Source: Kitasatospora sp. NBC_00458
Lineage (GTDB): Bacteria; Actinomycetota; Actinomycetes; Streptomycetales; Streptomycetaceae
DNA: 64,000 nt
Direction: 5' to 3'
NCBI RefSeq assembly: GCF_036013975.1
Contig: NZ_CP107904.1
Span: 6,473,001-6,537,000, forward strand
Part shown: positions 1-8,711 of the stretch, piece after piece
Layout of the letters: each line of letters starts with the position of its first letter
How positions within the stretch are numbered: position 1 is the first letter of the stretch
The notes under the pieces: generated by a model
What the model saw: the letters and a program-made list of their open reading frames with translations, nothing else
What the model was told of the DNA's origin: nothing
The model's database searches: none
Position numbers and translations under genes: made by a program

Positions 1-191
1 CACCAAGCGCGGATGTCGCTGTCGGAGGGGACCGTGAGACCGCGGGCGATGCGGGACGACTTGGACTTGTGCCACCCGCACCGCGCGGCCAGTTCAAGCC
101 CTGAAAGCCCGGCGTCCCGCCGGATCCGGTCGAGCTGATCGGCGAGCGCCTGCCGTGCGGCTCGGGCACTGGAGAGGGGAGAAGAGGACAT
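1..191 (-). CDS. XRE-family helix-turn-helix regulator (3' part outside window)
   Basis: The visible 63 codons start at an ATG at 191 and run off the left edge. The residues read as an XRE helix-turn-helix: a basic first helix (QLDRIRRDAGLSGLELAARC) followed by the recognition part (GWHKSKSSRIARG). It is the last visible gene of a leftward operon, 20 bp after the DUF6879 gene. This trio (small protein, DUF6879, XRE) recurs in actinomycetes, and the XRE protein is presumed to be the DNA-binding member. The C-terminal half, probably a DUF5753-like region, cannot be seen. The assignment to XRE is firm; any target is unknown. Confidence 0.85.
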   Translation of the reverse strand, partial: MSSSPLSSARAARQALADQLDRIRRDAGLSGLELAARCGWHKSKSSRIARGLTVPSDSDIRAW

Positions 192-211
192 GGACTGGCC
201 GGCTGCGGTGA

Positions 212-742
212 CTACTCGGCGATGCCGAATGCCTCGTGAGGGACGGCGCGCTCCCACACGGCGTCGAAGGCTGCCGCGCAGCTCCGTGTCACAGCGGGAT
301 CGTCGCTCTGATCCGTGTGCACCCATCGGCCGTCGCCGTCGAAGATGTTGAACTGGACGATCCTGCCGTCGAACAGCCAGAAGTCGTTTCCGGGCAGCAG
401 AAGATCGGAGGCATCCCGGCGGGGGAGCCACCTCACCTCCTCACCACCGGCCACGTTGGTGAACGTGAACGAGTGCTCGTACCGGATGTACTCGCTGGCG
501 GGCTCCGAAACGACCCTGGCTCGTCGCAAGGAGACACCGTTGGCGGTTACCTCTTGGACGAGGTCGAGCCAGGGCCTCCACCACGACGTGCGGTCGGAAG
601 GGTCGAGCCGGTGACCGGACTTCCAGGCCCGGAAGCCTTCGTCCTCGGCGTCCACCGAATAGACATCGCGCAGCTCCAGGTGGACCGCCGACTTCCGCGC
701 CGATCTCAAGAGGTCAGCGAAGCTGCTCAAGCTCTGCGACAT
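212..742 (-). CDS. DUF6879 family protein
   Basis: A 176-residue protein starting MSQSLSSFADLL at 742, ending TAG at 212. Sequence features typical of DUF6879 are the early acidic stretch (LRDVYSVDAEDEGFRAWKSG), two tryptophan-rich segments (TSWWRPWLDL, NDFWLFDGRIVQFN) and RARVVSEPASEYIRYEH. No catalytic motif, signal peptide or membrane segment is seen. The gene overlaps the upstream 80-aa gene by 29 bp and is followed by the XRE gene, so the three are probably co-expressed. In other actinomycetes DUF6879 proteins sit beside XRE regulators much as DUF397 proteins do. A partner role for the regulator is inferred from context only. Confidence 0.85.
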   Translation of the reverse strand: MSQSLSSFADLLRSARKSAVHLELRDVYSVDAEDEGFRAWKSGHRLDPSDRTSWWRPWLDLVQEVTANGVSLRRARVVSEPASEYIRYEHSFTFTNVAGGEEVRWLPRRDASDLLLPGNDFWLFDGRIVQFNIFDGDGRWVHTDQSDDPAVTRSCAAAFDAVWERAVPHEAFGIAE

Positions 743-956
743 CCAACGCCTCCTTGAGCGCCTTGGCCATGCGGGCGGGGATGCGGACCACGGTCTCATG
801 ATCCGGGATCGGACCGTCAGCCAGGCAATCCGCCGTCGTCGCCTCGTCGATCCTCCAACCCTGGATGACGAAGTCCCTGGTCTCCGGGTCCACCCACACA
901 GTGGGAGAGCCGTGATCCCCCGACTTCTCATCCTTCGCGACGAACCGTAGTGCCAT
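714..956 (-). CDS. 80-aa conserved protein of the XRE/DUF6879 operon
   Basis: The ATG at 956 is preceded by GGGAGG six bases upstream; an upstream in-frame start at 1013 lacks such a site. The product has a central WVDPETRDFVIQGWRID segment and PIPDHETVVRIPARM, a pattern I know from small proteins encoded next to DUF6879/DUF397 genes in streptomycetes. It is the first gene of the leftward operon, and its 3' end overlaps the DUF6879 gene by 29 bp, which suggests translational coupling. Function is unknown. A role as an antitoxin-like or accessory protein to the XRE regulator is possible but nothing in the sequence proves it. Confidence 0.75.
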   Translation of the reverse strand: MALRFVAKDEKSGDHGSPTVWVDPETRDFVIQGWRIDEATTADCLADGPIPDHETVVRIPARMAKALKEALDVAELEQLR

Positions 957-1280
957 CCGATCCTCCCGTGTCGAGCCGGTTGCGCTCGGTTGCGGACCCG
1001 AGCCAGTGCCCATGCTCCGCCCTGGAGGCTCCCCCTGTCAGGACTTCCACAGCATCTGTGGTCGCCCCCCGGTGTCTGACGCTTCTGCCTGTACCGACCG
1101 CGATCCACGCCCGGGCGGTCGGTCCGGTACGGCGAACCTTCGCGGTACCGGACCGAGTCGTCGGCCCGGCGCCGGCGTTCGCAGTGGCGGGGCGACCCGG
1201 GACTCGGCCCCGCCCCGGTCCGGAGGTTCGCCGGGGGCGACGCCTCGCGCGGTGGGGTGGGGCGGGGGACACTGCGAAGC
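957..1280. other. Divergent intergenic region with an 11-bp inverted repeat
   Basis: 324 bp between the leftward XRE operon and the rightward SRPBCC gene, so it must hold both promoters. The clearest structure is an inverted repeat: CGGTCCGGTAC at 1120-1130, a 14-base loop, and GTACCGGACCG at 1145-1155. It could be an operator or a hairpin. No good -35/-10 pair is evident on either strand. Confidence 0.5.
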
Positions 1281-1769
1281 ATGGGACAGCGTGATGTTTC
1301 GGTGGCGCGCGAGATGGCGGCCCCGGCGGAGCGGGTCTGGGCGTCGATGACGGACCTGGAGTCGATGCCGCGGGTGCTGAGCGGTGTGGACTCGGTGGAG
1401 GTGCTCACGCCCGGCCCGTTCGGCGTGGGGACCCGCTGGCGGGAGACCCGGCGGATGCTCGGGAAGTCGGCCACCGAGGAGATGTGGGTGACGGTCTGCG
1501 ACGCCCCGGCGCGGTACGTCACCGAGGCGGACAACTCGGGCATGCGCTACGTGGCGGAGTTCCGGCTCGCGGAGCACACCCCGGGGCGGACGACCGTGAC
1601 CATGACCTTCTCGGCCCGGCCGCAGCACGGTGACAAGCTGCCGCTCGTGGCGCGGCTGCTGGGCGGGCTGGGGGCGAAGGCGGCGGCGAAGGCGATCGCC
1701 AAGGACCTCGCGGACGTGGCGGCCTCGGTGGAGCGCTCGCCCCGGGGCGGCGGCCCGGACGGGGCCTGA
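1281..1769 (+). CDS. SRPBCC (START/polyketide cyclase-like) family protein
   Basis: A 162-residue protein starting MGQRDVSVAREMAAPAERVW, the usual opening of the SRPBCC fold, in which a beta strand is followed by 'PAERVW' at the first helix. Further fold markers are VEVLTPGPFGVGTRWRETR and the late strand VTMTFSARPQ, then a long C-terminal helix rich in Ala/Lys. These proteins bind a hydrophobic ligand in a deep cavity; many in streptomycetes have no known ligand. The gene stands alone and converges on the cobalamin gene at 1807. I chose the ATG at 1281 because it matches family length; an ATG 24 bases upstream is possible. Confidence 0.8.
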   Translation: MGQRDVSVAREMAAPAERVWASMTDLESMPRVLSGVDSVEVLTPGPFGVGTRWRETRRMLGKSATEEMWVTVCDAPARYVTEADNSGMRYVAEFRLAEHTPGRTTVTMTFSARPQHGDKLPLVARLLGGLGAKAAAKAIAKDLADVAASVERSPRGGGPDGA

Positions 1770-1806
1770 GCGGAGGCCCGCGGGCCGCGCGCCCACGGGC
1801 GGGCGG

Positions 1807-2952
1807 TCACCCCGCGTACTGTCCCGGGGCCGTCCCGGCCGCTGCTCCGACGGCGGTCCCGAGCGCGGTGAGGAACCGGTCCGTGGTCGGCTCGTCCCGG
1901 ACGGCGATCCGCAGCCAGTCCGGCCCGAGGCCGGGGAAGGTGTCGCCCCGGCGGACGGCGAAGCCGACCTCCCGCAGCCGGGCCCGGACGGCGTCGGCGC
2001 CCGGCAGTTCGATCAGGACGAAGGACGCCGCCGGCTCGCCGTGCACCCGGACGGCGGGCAGGGCGGCGAGGCCCTTGAGCAGGTGGTCGCGCCGGAGGGC
2101 CAGCTCGTGGGCCGCCTCCTCGGCCTCGGCGAGGGCGGCCGGGGCGGAGCAGGCCTCGGCGGCGGCCAGCGCGGGGGTGGAGACCGGCCAGAGCGGCTGG
2201 GCGGCGGCGAGGGCGGCGATCAGCGGGGCCGGGCCGAGGGCGTAGCCGATCCGCAGGCCGGCCAGGCCCCAGGTCTTGGTGAGGCTGCGCAGGACGACCA
2301 CCCGGCCGGGCAGGTCCCGCGCCGGGGCGAGGGACTCGGTCTCGCCGGGCACGGTGTCCATGAACGCCTCGTCGATCACCAGGGTGCGGCCGGGCCGGGC
2401 GAGGGCCGCGACGTCGGCGGCCGGGTGGAGGACGGAGGTCGGGTTGGTGGGGTTGCCGATCACGACCAGGTCGGCCTCCTCCGGCACCGCGCCGGGGGTG
2501 AGCCGGAAGCCGTCGGCGGGGGAGAGCAGGACGCGGTGCACGGTGTGTCCGGCGTCCCGCAGGGCGGCTTCTGGTTCGGTGAACTGCGGCTGGACCACGG
2601 CGACGTGACGGGCCGTCAGAGTGCGGGCCAGGAGGACGAACGCCTCCGCGGCCCCCGCGGTGAGCAGCACCTCGTCGACCGGGCGCCCGTGCCGGGCCGC
2701 GACCGCCGCCCGCGCGGACGTGCCGTCGGGGTAGGCGGCGAGGTCGGCGAGCGTGGCGGTGAGGCGGTCGCGCAGCCACTGCGGGGGCGTGCCGGTGCGG
2801 ACGTTGACGGCGAGGTCGGTCAGGCCGGCCCCGTCGGCGCGCACCTCGGCGTCCCCGTGGTGGCGGAGATCGGGCTCGCCGGCCCCGGTCGCCCCGGCGG
2901 GGGAGCCCTGCGGGGCGGGGGAGGCGGGGGAGACGGGGCGCGCGGGGGTCAT
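1807..2952 (-). CDS. cobC: CobC-like PLP aminotransferase/decarboxylase (Rv2231c family)
   Basis: A 381-residue fold-type I PLP enzyme of the histidinol-phosphate aminotransferase group. The PLP lysine is in SLTKTWGLAGLRIGYALG, after the expected VIGNPTNPTS and VIDEAFMD strands. Proteins of this type are annotated CobC/CobD in actinobacteria and are thought to make the aminopropanol phosphate arm of cobalamin from threonine phosphate, or to act close to that step. The first 40 residues are a low-complexity Ala/Gly/Pro leader. Its ATG overlaps the stop of the upstream CbiG/CobE-like gene (ATGA), so the two form a leftward operon. I saw no riboswitch in front of that operon. Confidence 0.85.
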   Translation of the reverse strand: MTPARPVSPASPAPQGSPAGATGAGEPDLRHHGDAEVRADGAGLTDLAVNVRTGTPPQWLRDRLTATLADLAAYPDGTSARAAVAARHGRPVDEVLLTAGAAEAFVLLARTLTARHVAVVQPQFTEPEAALRDAGHTVHRVLLSPADGFRLTPGAVPEEADLVVIGNPTNPTSVLHPAADVAALARPGRTLVIDEAFMDTVPGETESLAPARDLPGRVVVLRSLTKTWGLAGLRIGYALGPAPLIAALAAAQPLWPVSTPALAAAEACSAPAALAEAEEAAHELALRRDHLLKGLAALPAVRVHGEPAASFVLIELPGADAVRARLREVGFAVRRGDTFPGLGPDWLRIAVRDEPTTDRFLTALGTAVGAAAGTAPGQYAG

Positions 2953-3752
2953 GGGAGGTCTCCTGCGGGGGCGGACGAGGCGGACGGGGAGGACGGGGAG
3001 GACGGGGTGGCGGGGTGGTGCGGCAGCCGGGCGACGGCGACGGTCGCGGCCGGGGACTTCCGCTTGGGTACGACGAGCTCCCCGCCGGGTGCGCTCGCCA
3101 GTGCGGCCGCCTCGGCCACGCCGGCCGCCCCGACCGCCGCGCCGACGAGGGCGGACGGATGCGGCACGGGGACGGCCGCCAGTGCGTCGGCCGGGTGCTC
3201 GGCCACCGGAACGCCGAGTTCGGCGGCGGCCGCGCGGACGGCGGGGTGGGAGGCCTTGCCGGCGAGGGTGGCGATCAGGGCGACGGTAGTGCCGGTAGTG
3301 CCGGGAGCGCCGGGCGGGTCGGCCTCGGCCAGTGCCCGGCGGATCAGCCCGAGCAGTTCGGGTGCCGTGGCCGAGCCGCGGGCGCCCACCCCGACGACCA
3401 GGAACCCGGCGCCGTCCGCGCCCGTACGGCCGACGCCGGAGCCGCCGACGCCGGTACCGCCGACGCCGGAGCGGTCCGCGTCCGCGCGATCCGCGTCCGC
3501 GCGGTCCGCGCCCGAACCGCCCGCCCCGGGACCGTCCACGCCCGAACCGTTCCCGACCGGACCGCTCACGCCCAGCTCACGTCCATCCCACGCCCTGCTC
3601 ACGTCCGACTTCTCCGTGTCACCTGCCCGACATCCGGCCGCGGGCCCGGGCGGGCCGAACCGGGCCCGTCCGCACCGGTCCGCGCCGGCCACGGTCGGCG
3701 ACCGTCCGTGGCGGTCGGTGAACGTCCGGCCGGCGGCGGCGCGAACGCCCAC
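2949..3752 (-). CDS. cobE: CbiG C-terminal/CobE-like cobalamin biosynthesis protein
   Basis: The conserved part is the C-terminal 150 residues: GFLVVGVGARGSATAPELL, then TLAGKASHPAVRAAAAELGVPV and GGELVVPKRKSPAATVAVAR. This is the CobE/CbiG C-terminal domain, involved in acetaldehyde-fragment loss during corrin ring contraction. The first 100 or so residues are low-complexity (repeats of ADRADAD and GVGG), coded by imperfect short repeats at about 3410-3560, so the true start could be much further in than 3752. The domain stands alone rather than fused to the N-terminal CbiG domain, as in other actinomycetes. Coupled by ATGA overlap to the CobC-like gene. Confidence 0.75.
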   Translation of the reverse strand: MGVRAAAGRTFTDRHGRSPTVAGADRCGRARFGPPGPAAGCRAGDTEKSDVSRAWDGRELGVSGPVGNGSGVDGPGAGGSGADRADADRADADRSGVGGTGVGGSGVGRTGADGAGFLVVGVGARGSATAPELLGLIRRALAEADPPGAPGTTGTTVALIATLAGKASHPAVRAAAAELGVPVAEHPADALAAVPVPHPSALVGAAVGAAGVAEAAALASAPGGELVVPKRKSPAATVAVARLPHHPATPSSPSSPSASSAPAGDLP

Positions 3753-4026
3753 GTCAGAGCGGTCAGGGCTGCGGAAATCCCACCACGGTCGTCACGGACG
3801 GGTCAATCGGAGGGGCTGTGACCTGCGCTTGACTTTCGGCCGGGGGCTGCGGGCGCTGTTCGCCTTCTCTTCATGTCGCGGCCGGGGCCCGCGCCACCGT
3901 TCGGCTCCTACTGTTTGCGGCGCTCCGCCCCGGTGGTTCCGCACCGGGCAGTTCCCCGCCGGCAGTTCCCCCTCGCGGCCGGGCCGCCTCCCCGGCCCGG
4001 CCGCTCCCGACGCACGGAGGACACCC

Positions 4027-4950
4027 ATGTCCGAGACGCCCCTGCCCCCCGAGTCGATTGACATGAGCGCGACCGGGTCGAAGCCCCGCCGCCGCACCCT
4101 GACCGCCCTGGCCGCCGGCCTCGGCCTGGTCGCCGGCTCGCTCGGCCAGTGGGCCGCCACCGGCACCGCCGCGCAGGCCGCCGCCCTCCCGGCGCCGGAC
4201 CACGTGGTCGTCGTCGTCCTGGAGAACCACGCCTACTCGCAGATCATCGGCAGCTCCAGCGCGCCGTACATCAACAACACCCTGAAGGCCGGCGGCGCCA
4301 CCCTCACCCAGTCGTTCGGGCTCACCCACCCCAGCGAGCCCAACTACTACCAGCTGTTCTCCGGCTCCAACCAGGGCCGCACGGACGACAGCTGCGTGCC
4401 GGTCGGCTCGATCAACAAGCCGAACCTCGCCTCCGAGCTGATCGCCGCCGGCAAGACCTGGGGCAGCTACAACGAGGGCCTGCCGAGCCAGGGTTCGACC
4501 GTCTGCTCCAGCGGCAAGTACGCGCAGAAGCACAACCCGTGGTTCGGCTTCACCAACGTGCCGACCAACACCGCGTACACCATGACGCAGTTCCCGACGG
4601 ACTTCGCGAGCCTGCCGAAGGTCTCCTTCGTCGTGCCGGACCTCTGCAACGACATGCACGACTGCTCGGTCTCCACCGGCGACACCTGGATCAAGAACAA
4701 GCTCGGCGCGTACGCCACCTGGGCCAAGGCCAACAACAGCATCCTCGTCGTCACCTTCGACGAGGACAACCGGCTCTCCGGCAACCGCATCCCCACCGTC
4801 TTCTACGGCGCCCACGTGACGCCGGGCGCCACCACCGCCACCACCTACAACCACTACAACGTGCTGCGCACGCTGGAGGACCTCGCCGGGCTGACCGCCC
4901 ACGCGGGCAACGCCGCCACCGCCACCACCATCACCGGCATCTGGAACTGA
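4027..4950 (+). CDS. Secreted acid phosphatase/phosphoesterase (SapM-like, alkaline-phosphatase superfamily)
   Basis: The ATG at 4027 follows GGAGG seven bases upstream. The 307-residue product has a signal region with KPRRRTLTALAAG and a hydrophobic core ending AQAAA (about residues 22-52), possibly a Tat signal. The mature part starts DHVVVVVLENHAYSQIIGSS and has LTHPSEPNYYQLFSGS and a late VVTFDEDN. This is the pattern of bacterial acid phosphatases such as mycobacterial SapM and phospholipase C-like phosphoesterases. It should act outside the membrane on phosphate esters. The MFS gene starts five bases after its stop, so phosphate release and solute transport may be linked, which is inference only. 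Confidence 0.85.
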   Translation: MSETPLPPESIDMSATGSKPRRRTLTALAAGLGLVAGSLGQWAATGTAAQAAALPAPDHVVVVVLENHAYSQIIGSSSAPYINNTLKAGGATLTQSFGLTHPSEPNYYQLFSGSNQGRTDDSCVPVGSINKPNLASELIAAGKTWGSYNEGLPSQGSTVCSSGKYAQKHNPWFGFTNVPTNTAYTMTQFPTDFASLPKVSFVVPDLCNDMHDCSVSTGDTWIKNKLGAYATWAKANNSILVVTFDEDNRLSGNRIPTVFYGAHVTPGATTATTYNHYNVLRTLEDLAGLTAHAGNAATATTITGIWN

Positions 4951-4955
4951 CACCC

Positions 4956-6443
4956 GTGTACGTCGCGGACTCCCGCAGCTCCAAGGCCCCCGCCGCCCCG
5001 GCCGCCTCCCGGCCGGGGCGGCGGGAGGCCGCCGCCGAACCGGCACCCGGCACCCGCGCGGCCCGCGCCGCCGTGCCCGGCACCGTCCTGGCGCTGGGCA
5101 CCGTCAGCCTGGTCACCGACGTCTCCTCCGAGATGGTCAGCGCCGTCCTGCCGCTCTACCTCCTCACCGGGCTCGGCCTCTCCCCGCTCGGCTTCGGACT
5201 GCTGGACGGCATCCAGAACGGCTTCAGCGCCCTCGTCCGGCTGGCCGGCGGCCACCTCGCCGACCGCCGCGGCCGGGACGGCGCACCGCGGCACAAGGCG
5301 GTCGCCGCGATCGGCTACGGCCTGTCGGCGCTCTGCAAGCCGCTCCTGCTGCTCGTCCACACCGTGCCGCTGATCGGCGCGGTGCTCGCCGTGGACCGCA
5401 CCGGCAAGGGCCTGCGCACCGCGCCGCGCGACGCGATGATCTCGCTCGCCACCGAACCGGCCCACCGGGGGAGGGCGTTCGGCGTCCACCGGGCGATGGA
5501 CACGGCCGGCGCGCTGCTCGGACCGCTCACCGCCTTCCTGGTGCTCCGGACGGCGGGCGGCCCGCTGCTCGCCGACGGGGGCCAGCAGCACGGCTACCAG
5601 GCGGTGTTCGCGGTCAGTGCCTGCGTCGCGGTGATGGGCGTGCTGGTGCTGCTGCTCTTCGTACCGAACCGCCGGGCCGCCGACGACCCGGGGACCGCCC
5701 ACGACCCGGGGGCCGCCGACGGGCCGGGGACCGCAGCCGCTCCGCACACCGCCGACGGCCCCCCGCGCCTGCGGGACGGACTCGCGCTGCTCCGCCTGCC
5801 CAATCTGCGGCGCCTCACCCTCTGCGCCGTCCTGCTCGGCTTCACCACCGTCAGCGACTCCTTCCTCTACCTGCTCGTGCAGCGCCGGCTCGGCCTCGGG
5901 ACGGAGTACTTCCCGCTGCTCCCGCTCGGCACCGCCGCCGCCTTCCTGCTCCTCGCCGTCCCGCTCGGCGCCCTCGCGGACCGGATCGGCCGGCGCCGGC
6001 TCTTCCTGGCGGGCCACGGGCTCCTGCTGCTCGCCTACGGGCTGCTGCTCTCGCCGTTCGGCGGGCTGCCGGCGGTGGTCTGCGTGCTGGTGCTGCACGG
6101 CGCCTTCTACGCCTCGACGGACGGGGTCCTCGCCGCCGCCGCGGCCGACGCCGTCCCCGCCGGGCAGCGCGGCGCCGGGCTCGCGCTCGTCGGCACCGGT
6201 CAGGCGCTCGCCCGGTTCGCCTGCTCGCTGGCGTTCGGCGCGCTGTGGAGCGCGGTCGGCGGCACCGCCGCGCTGGCCTGGTCGGCGGCTGCGCTGGCCT
6301 GCTGCGCGGCCGGGGCGGCGTACGTCCTCCGCGAGCAGCCGACTGCACCGGCCGCACCGGCCGCACCGGCCGCCACCCGCACTGCCGAAGCCGCCACCGC
6401 CCCCGCCACCCCCGGACCGACCGACCCCGAGGTGCCCTCGTGA
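4956..6443 (+). CDS. MFS transporter
   Basis: I chose the GTG at 4956, five bases after the phosphatase stop, giving 495 residues. The first 40 residues are cytoplasmic and basic. Then come about twelve membrane segments, with MFS landmarks GGHLADRRGRDG between helices 2 and 3 and GALADRIGRRRLFLAGHG in the second half, plus a variable Asp/Pro/Ala loop between the halves (ADDPGTAHDPGAADGPGT). VDRTGKGLRTAPRDAMIS resembles the subgroup of MFS proteins annotated as generic drug or nucleoside exporters. Substrate is unknown. Its stop overlaps the next gene's GTG (GTGA). Confidence 0.85.
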   Translation: MYVADSRSSKAPAAPAASRPGRREAAAEPAPGTRAARAAVPGTVLALGTVSLVTDVSSEMVSAVLPLYLLTGLGLSPLGFGLLDGIQNGFSALVRLAGGHLADRRGRDGAPRHKAVAAIGYGLSALCKPLLLLVHTVPLIGAVLAVDRTGKGLRTAPRDAMISLATEPAHRGRAFGVHRAMDTAGALLGPLTAFLVLRTAGGPLLADGGQQHGYQAVFAVSACVAVMGVLVLLLFVPNRRAADDPGTAHDPGAADGPGTAAAPHTADGPPRLRDGLALLRLPNLRRLTLCAVLLGFTTVSDSFLYLLVQRRLGLGTEYFPLLPLGTAAAFLLLAVPLGALADRIGRRRLFLAGHGLLLLAYGLLLSPFGGLPAVVCVLVLHGAFYASTDGVLAAAAADAVPAGQRGAGLALVGTGQALARFACSLAFGALWSAVGGTAALAWSAAALACCAAGAAYVLREQPTAPAAPAAPAATRTAEAATAPATPGPTDPEVPS

Positions 6444-7477
6444 CCACCGCCCCCCTCCGGAACCGCACCCGGGTGCTGATCCTGCTGGCCGCCGTCGTCC
6501 TCCTCGGCGCCGTCGGCACCGGCGCCGTCCGCTACGCCGCCGACCGCTCCGCCGACCGCGACCGGGCGCGGCCCGGCGGTCCGGTCGTCACCCGCGGCGC
6601 GGTGTCGCTGCGGGCGCCCGCCTCCCGGGAGCTCGTCTTCCGCAACATGGCCTGGGGCCCGCACCGGGACGAGATCGCCACCGTCCCCGCCGAGCACCCG
6701 GACGGCCCGCGCACCGCCTCCGGCGTCCACTGCCTGCGCTTCCACGCCGCCGCCGGCACCGGCATCTGCCTCCAGGCCGAGCGCGGCGCCCTCCAGGACA
6801 CCTACCGCGCCGTCGTCCTCGACGACCACCTCCGCGAGCTGCGCTCCTACCCCGCCGCCGGGATCCCGACCCGCTCCCGGGTCTCGCCGTCCGGCCACCT
6901 CGCCGCCTGGACGGTCTTCGTCAGCGGCGACTCCTACGCGGGCACCGACTTCTCCACCCGCACGTCGATCGTCGACGTCCGCGACGGGAACCTCAGGGAC
7001 AACCTGGAGACCTTCGACCTGGTCAAGGACGGCAGGCCGTACCGCGCACCCGACGTCAACATCTGGGGTGTGACCTTCGCCGACGACGACGTCTTCTACG
7101 CGACCGCGGCCACCGGGGGCCGGACGTACCTGGTCCGCGGCGACCTCGGCGCCCGCACCCTCACCACGCTCCACCAGAACGTCGAGTGCCCGTCGCTGTC
7201 CCCGGACGGCACCCGGATCGCCTACAAGAAGCGCGTCCCCGGCGCCTCCGAGGACGCCCCCTGGCGGCTCTACGTCCTCGATCTCGCGACCATGGCCGAG
7301 ACCGCCACCGCCGAGCAGCGCAACATCGACGACCAGGCCGTCTGGTCCGGCGGCGCCGACCTCCTCTACGCCCTGCCCGGCGACTTCGGCGCCGACCTGT
7401 GGACCGTTCCCGCCGACGGCACGGGCGCCGCCCGGCGGCTCCTGGACGCGGCGGTGGCCCCGGCCTATCTGGGCTGA
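6440..7477 (+). CDS. TolB-like beta-propeller protein, membrane anchored
   Basis: The GTG at 6440 overlaps the MFS stop by four bases; the product is 345 residues. An N-terminal membrane anchor (VLILLAAVVLLGAVGTGAV) leads to an extracellular domain with repeats of the TolB/WD-like propeller: SRVSPSGHLAAWTVF, CPSLSPDGTRIAYKKR and DDQAVWSGGADLLYAL. Such propellers bind proteins or ligands and seldom have catalytic residues. As third gene of the phosphatase-MFS operon it may help a surface complex, but this is inferred only from the gene order. Confidence 0.8.
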   Translation: MTTAPLRNRTRVLILLAAVVLLGAVGTGAVRYAADRSADRDRARPGGPVVTRGAVSLRAPASRELVFRNMAWGPHRDEIATVPAEHPDGPRTASGVHCLRFHAAAGTGICLQAERGALQDTYRAVVLDDHLRELRSYPAAGIPTRSRVSPSGHLAAWTVFVSGDSYAGTDFSTRTSIVDVRDGNLRDNLETFDLVKDGRPYRAPDVNIWGVTFADDDVFYATAATGGRTYLVRGDLGARTLTTLHQNVECPSLSPDGTRIAYKKRVPGASEDAPWRLYVLDLATMAETATAEQRNIDDQAVWSGGADLLYALPGDFGADLWTVPADGTGAARRLLDAAVAPAYLG

Positions 7478-7587
7478 TCAGGCTGGTTGGTCCGACCCGG
7501 AACTTCAAGCGTAGGGTCCACGTCGAGCACTAGGAGTGGCGGTGCGACGCCGCGCCGCCACGTCGACGGACCGGGGGAGCAGGAAAA

Positions 7588-8598
7588 GTGAGCCAACGAG
7601 GGCCCGACGGCGGGCTGTCGCCGGAGCAGCGCATGTCCAGCGACTCCTGGCCGGCCCTGCACGGCCGTCCCGTGCTGCGCCGGACGATCGCGATGGGGCT
7701 CGTCCTGTTCGTCGCCGTCATGGCGGCCCTCGCCGTGCGCGGCGTCAACGCCCTCACCGTCGGCCGCGGGGTCGTCGAGACCGACCGCGACCGGGCCGAG
7801 CTGCTGGCCGGCCTGCACCCCTCCCAGCATCCGGGCGCCGGGCGCTACTACGTGCCGGTCGGCGCCGTGTACACGCGCACGCCGGAGGGCGTTCCCGTCG
7901 CGTACCTGCACTACCGGCTCGGCGGGGGGCGCGAGGTCGGCGTCGGCGACTTCCTGCGGACGTACGACCTGCCCGCGCCCGGGGCCACCACGGAGCTGCC
8001 CCCGGACCTCGTGGAGGCGCTGGGCGGTGACGAGCCGGATTCGGCGGTCGAGCTCTCGGAGCCCCTCGCCTGGCCGTCCGCGGGGCCCGTCCCGGAGCCG
8101 GGTGCCGGTCCGACGGCGACCCGCACCCCCGAGGGCGCGGAACCGGCCCCCGCGCCCTCGCCGACGCCCACCGGCACGGTGGCGCCCGAGGCCACGGGGA
8201 CGGTCCTGCCGGAGGCCACCGCCGACCCGGCCGCTCCCGGTGGCTCCGCCGGTCCCGGCGGCTCCGGTGATCCGGGCGGTCCTGGTGATCCGGGCGGCTC
8301 CGTCGACTCGGACGGCTCCGCCGGTTCCGGGGCGGCCATCGGTCCGGAGGAGGACGAGGAGGACTACGGACCGGCCTTCCCGGGCGACGTCCCCGGCCCG
8401 GACCGGGCGTCCACCACCACCTCCGAACCGTCCCCGACGCCCGAGCCGTCGCCGACCCCGGTGCCCGAGCAGCCCCCGACGAGCCCCGCCGCGACCGCCA
8501 CCCCGGCGCGCCCGTCGACGGTCCGCCGCATCTACGTGGCGACGGTGCCGGGCGGGCTCCCCGGCGCGGCCGACATCTACGTCCGCGCCACGGGCTGA
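7588..8598 (+). CDS. Single-pass membrane protein with long Pro/Thr/Gly-rich tail
   Basis: The GTG at 7588 has GGGGGAGCAGG upstream. Residues about 31-52 form one membrane helix (TIAMGLVLFVAVMAALAV). A compact outer region follows (to about residue 150; RYYVPVGAVYTRTPEGVPV, VGDFLRTYDLPAPGATTELP). Then about 150 residues of low-complexity Pro/Thr/Gly/Ser, and a short conserved-looking C-terminus VRRIYVATVPGGLPGAADIY. The tail may cross the cell wall. I do not recognise a named family. It stands alone, 110 bp after the TolB-like gene, and is followed by a 30-bp tandem repeat. Confidence 0.7.
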   Translation: MSQRGPDGGLSPEQRMSSDSWPALHGRPVLRRTIAMGLVLFVAVMAALAVRGVNALTVGRGVVETDRDRAELLAGLHPSQHPGAGRYYVPVGAVYTRTPEGVPVAYLHYRLGGGREVGVGDFLRTYDLPAPGATTELPPDLVEALGGDEPDSAVELSEPLAWPSAGPVPEPGAGPTATRTPEGAEPAPAPSPTPTGTVAPEATGTVLPEATADPAAPGGSAGPGGSGDPGGPGDPGGSVDSDGSAGSGAAIGPEEDEEDYGPAFPGDVPGPDRASTTTSEPSPTPEPSPTPVPEQPPTSPAATATPARPSTVRRIYVATVPGGLPGAADIYVRATG

Positions 8599-8600
8599 GC

Positions 8601-8690
8601 CCGCCCCGCCCGACCGGCCCTCGGCCCCGACCGCCCCGCCCGACCGGCCCTCGGCCCGGACCGCCCCGCCCGACCGGCCCGACCGGGCTC
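8601..8690. repeat. 30-bp tandem repeat, about three units
   Basis: Unit starts at 8601, 8631 and 8661, each beginning CCGCCCCGCCCGACCGGCCC; units 1 and 2 are nearly identical and unit 3 diverges after 20 bases. It fills the space between two convergent genes. It may act as a terminator region or be slippage product. Confidence 0.85.
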
Positions 8691-8711
8691 GGCCCCTGCG
8701 CCCCGCCGTGC

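Noticed and set aside
470..495. A further copy of the MITE motif because of EYIRYE in the DUF6879 protein
   Set aside because: Only about a dozen bases match and there are no inverted ends.
3700..3740. Possible PHO box (GGTGAAC, complement of GTTCACC) before the phosphatase gene
   Set aside because: Only one copy is visible, it lies 300 bp upstream, and PHO boxes need direct repeats.
3753..4026. Cobalamin riboswitch for the CobC/CobE operon
   Set aside because: I looked on the minus strand for GCCACTG and a B12 box and found neither.
1630..4950. An uninterrupted plus-strand frame of more than 1100 codons
   Set aside because: Most of it lies opposite the cobalamin genes and reads as low-complexity Arg/Gly/Pro. 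Only the last 307 codons (4027 on), with a ribosome site and signal peptide, look real.
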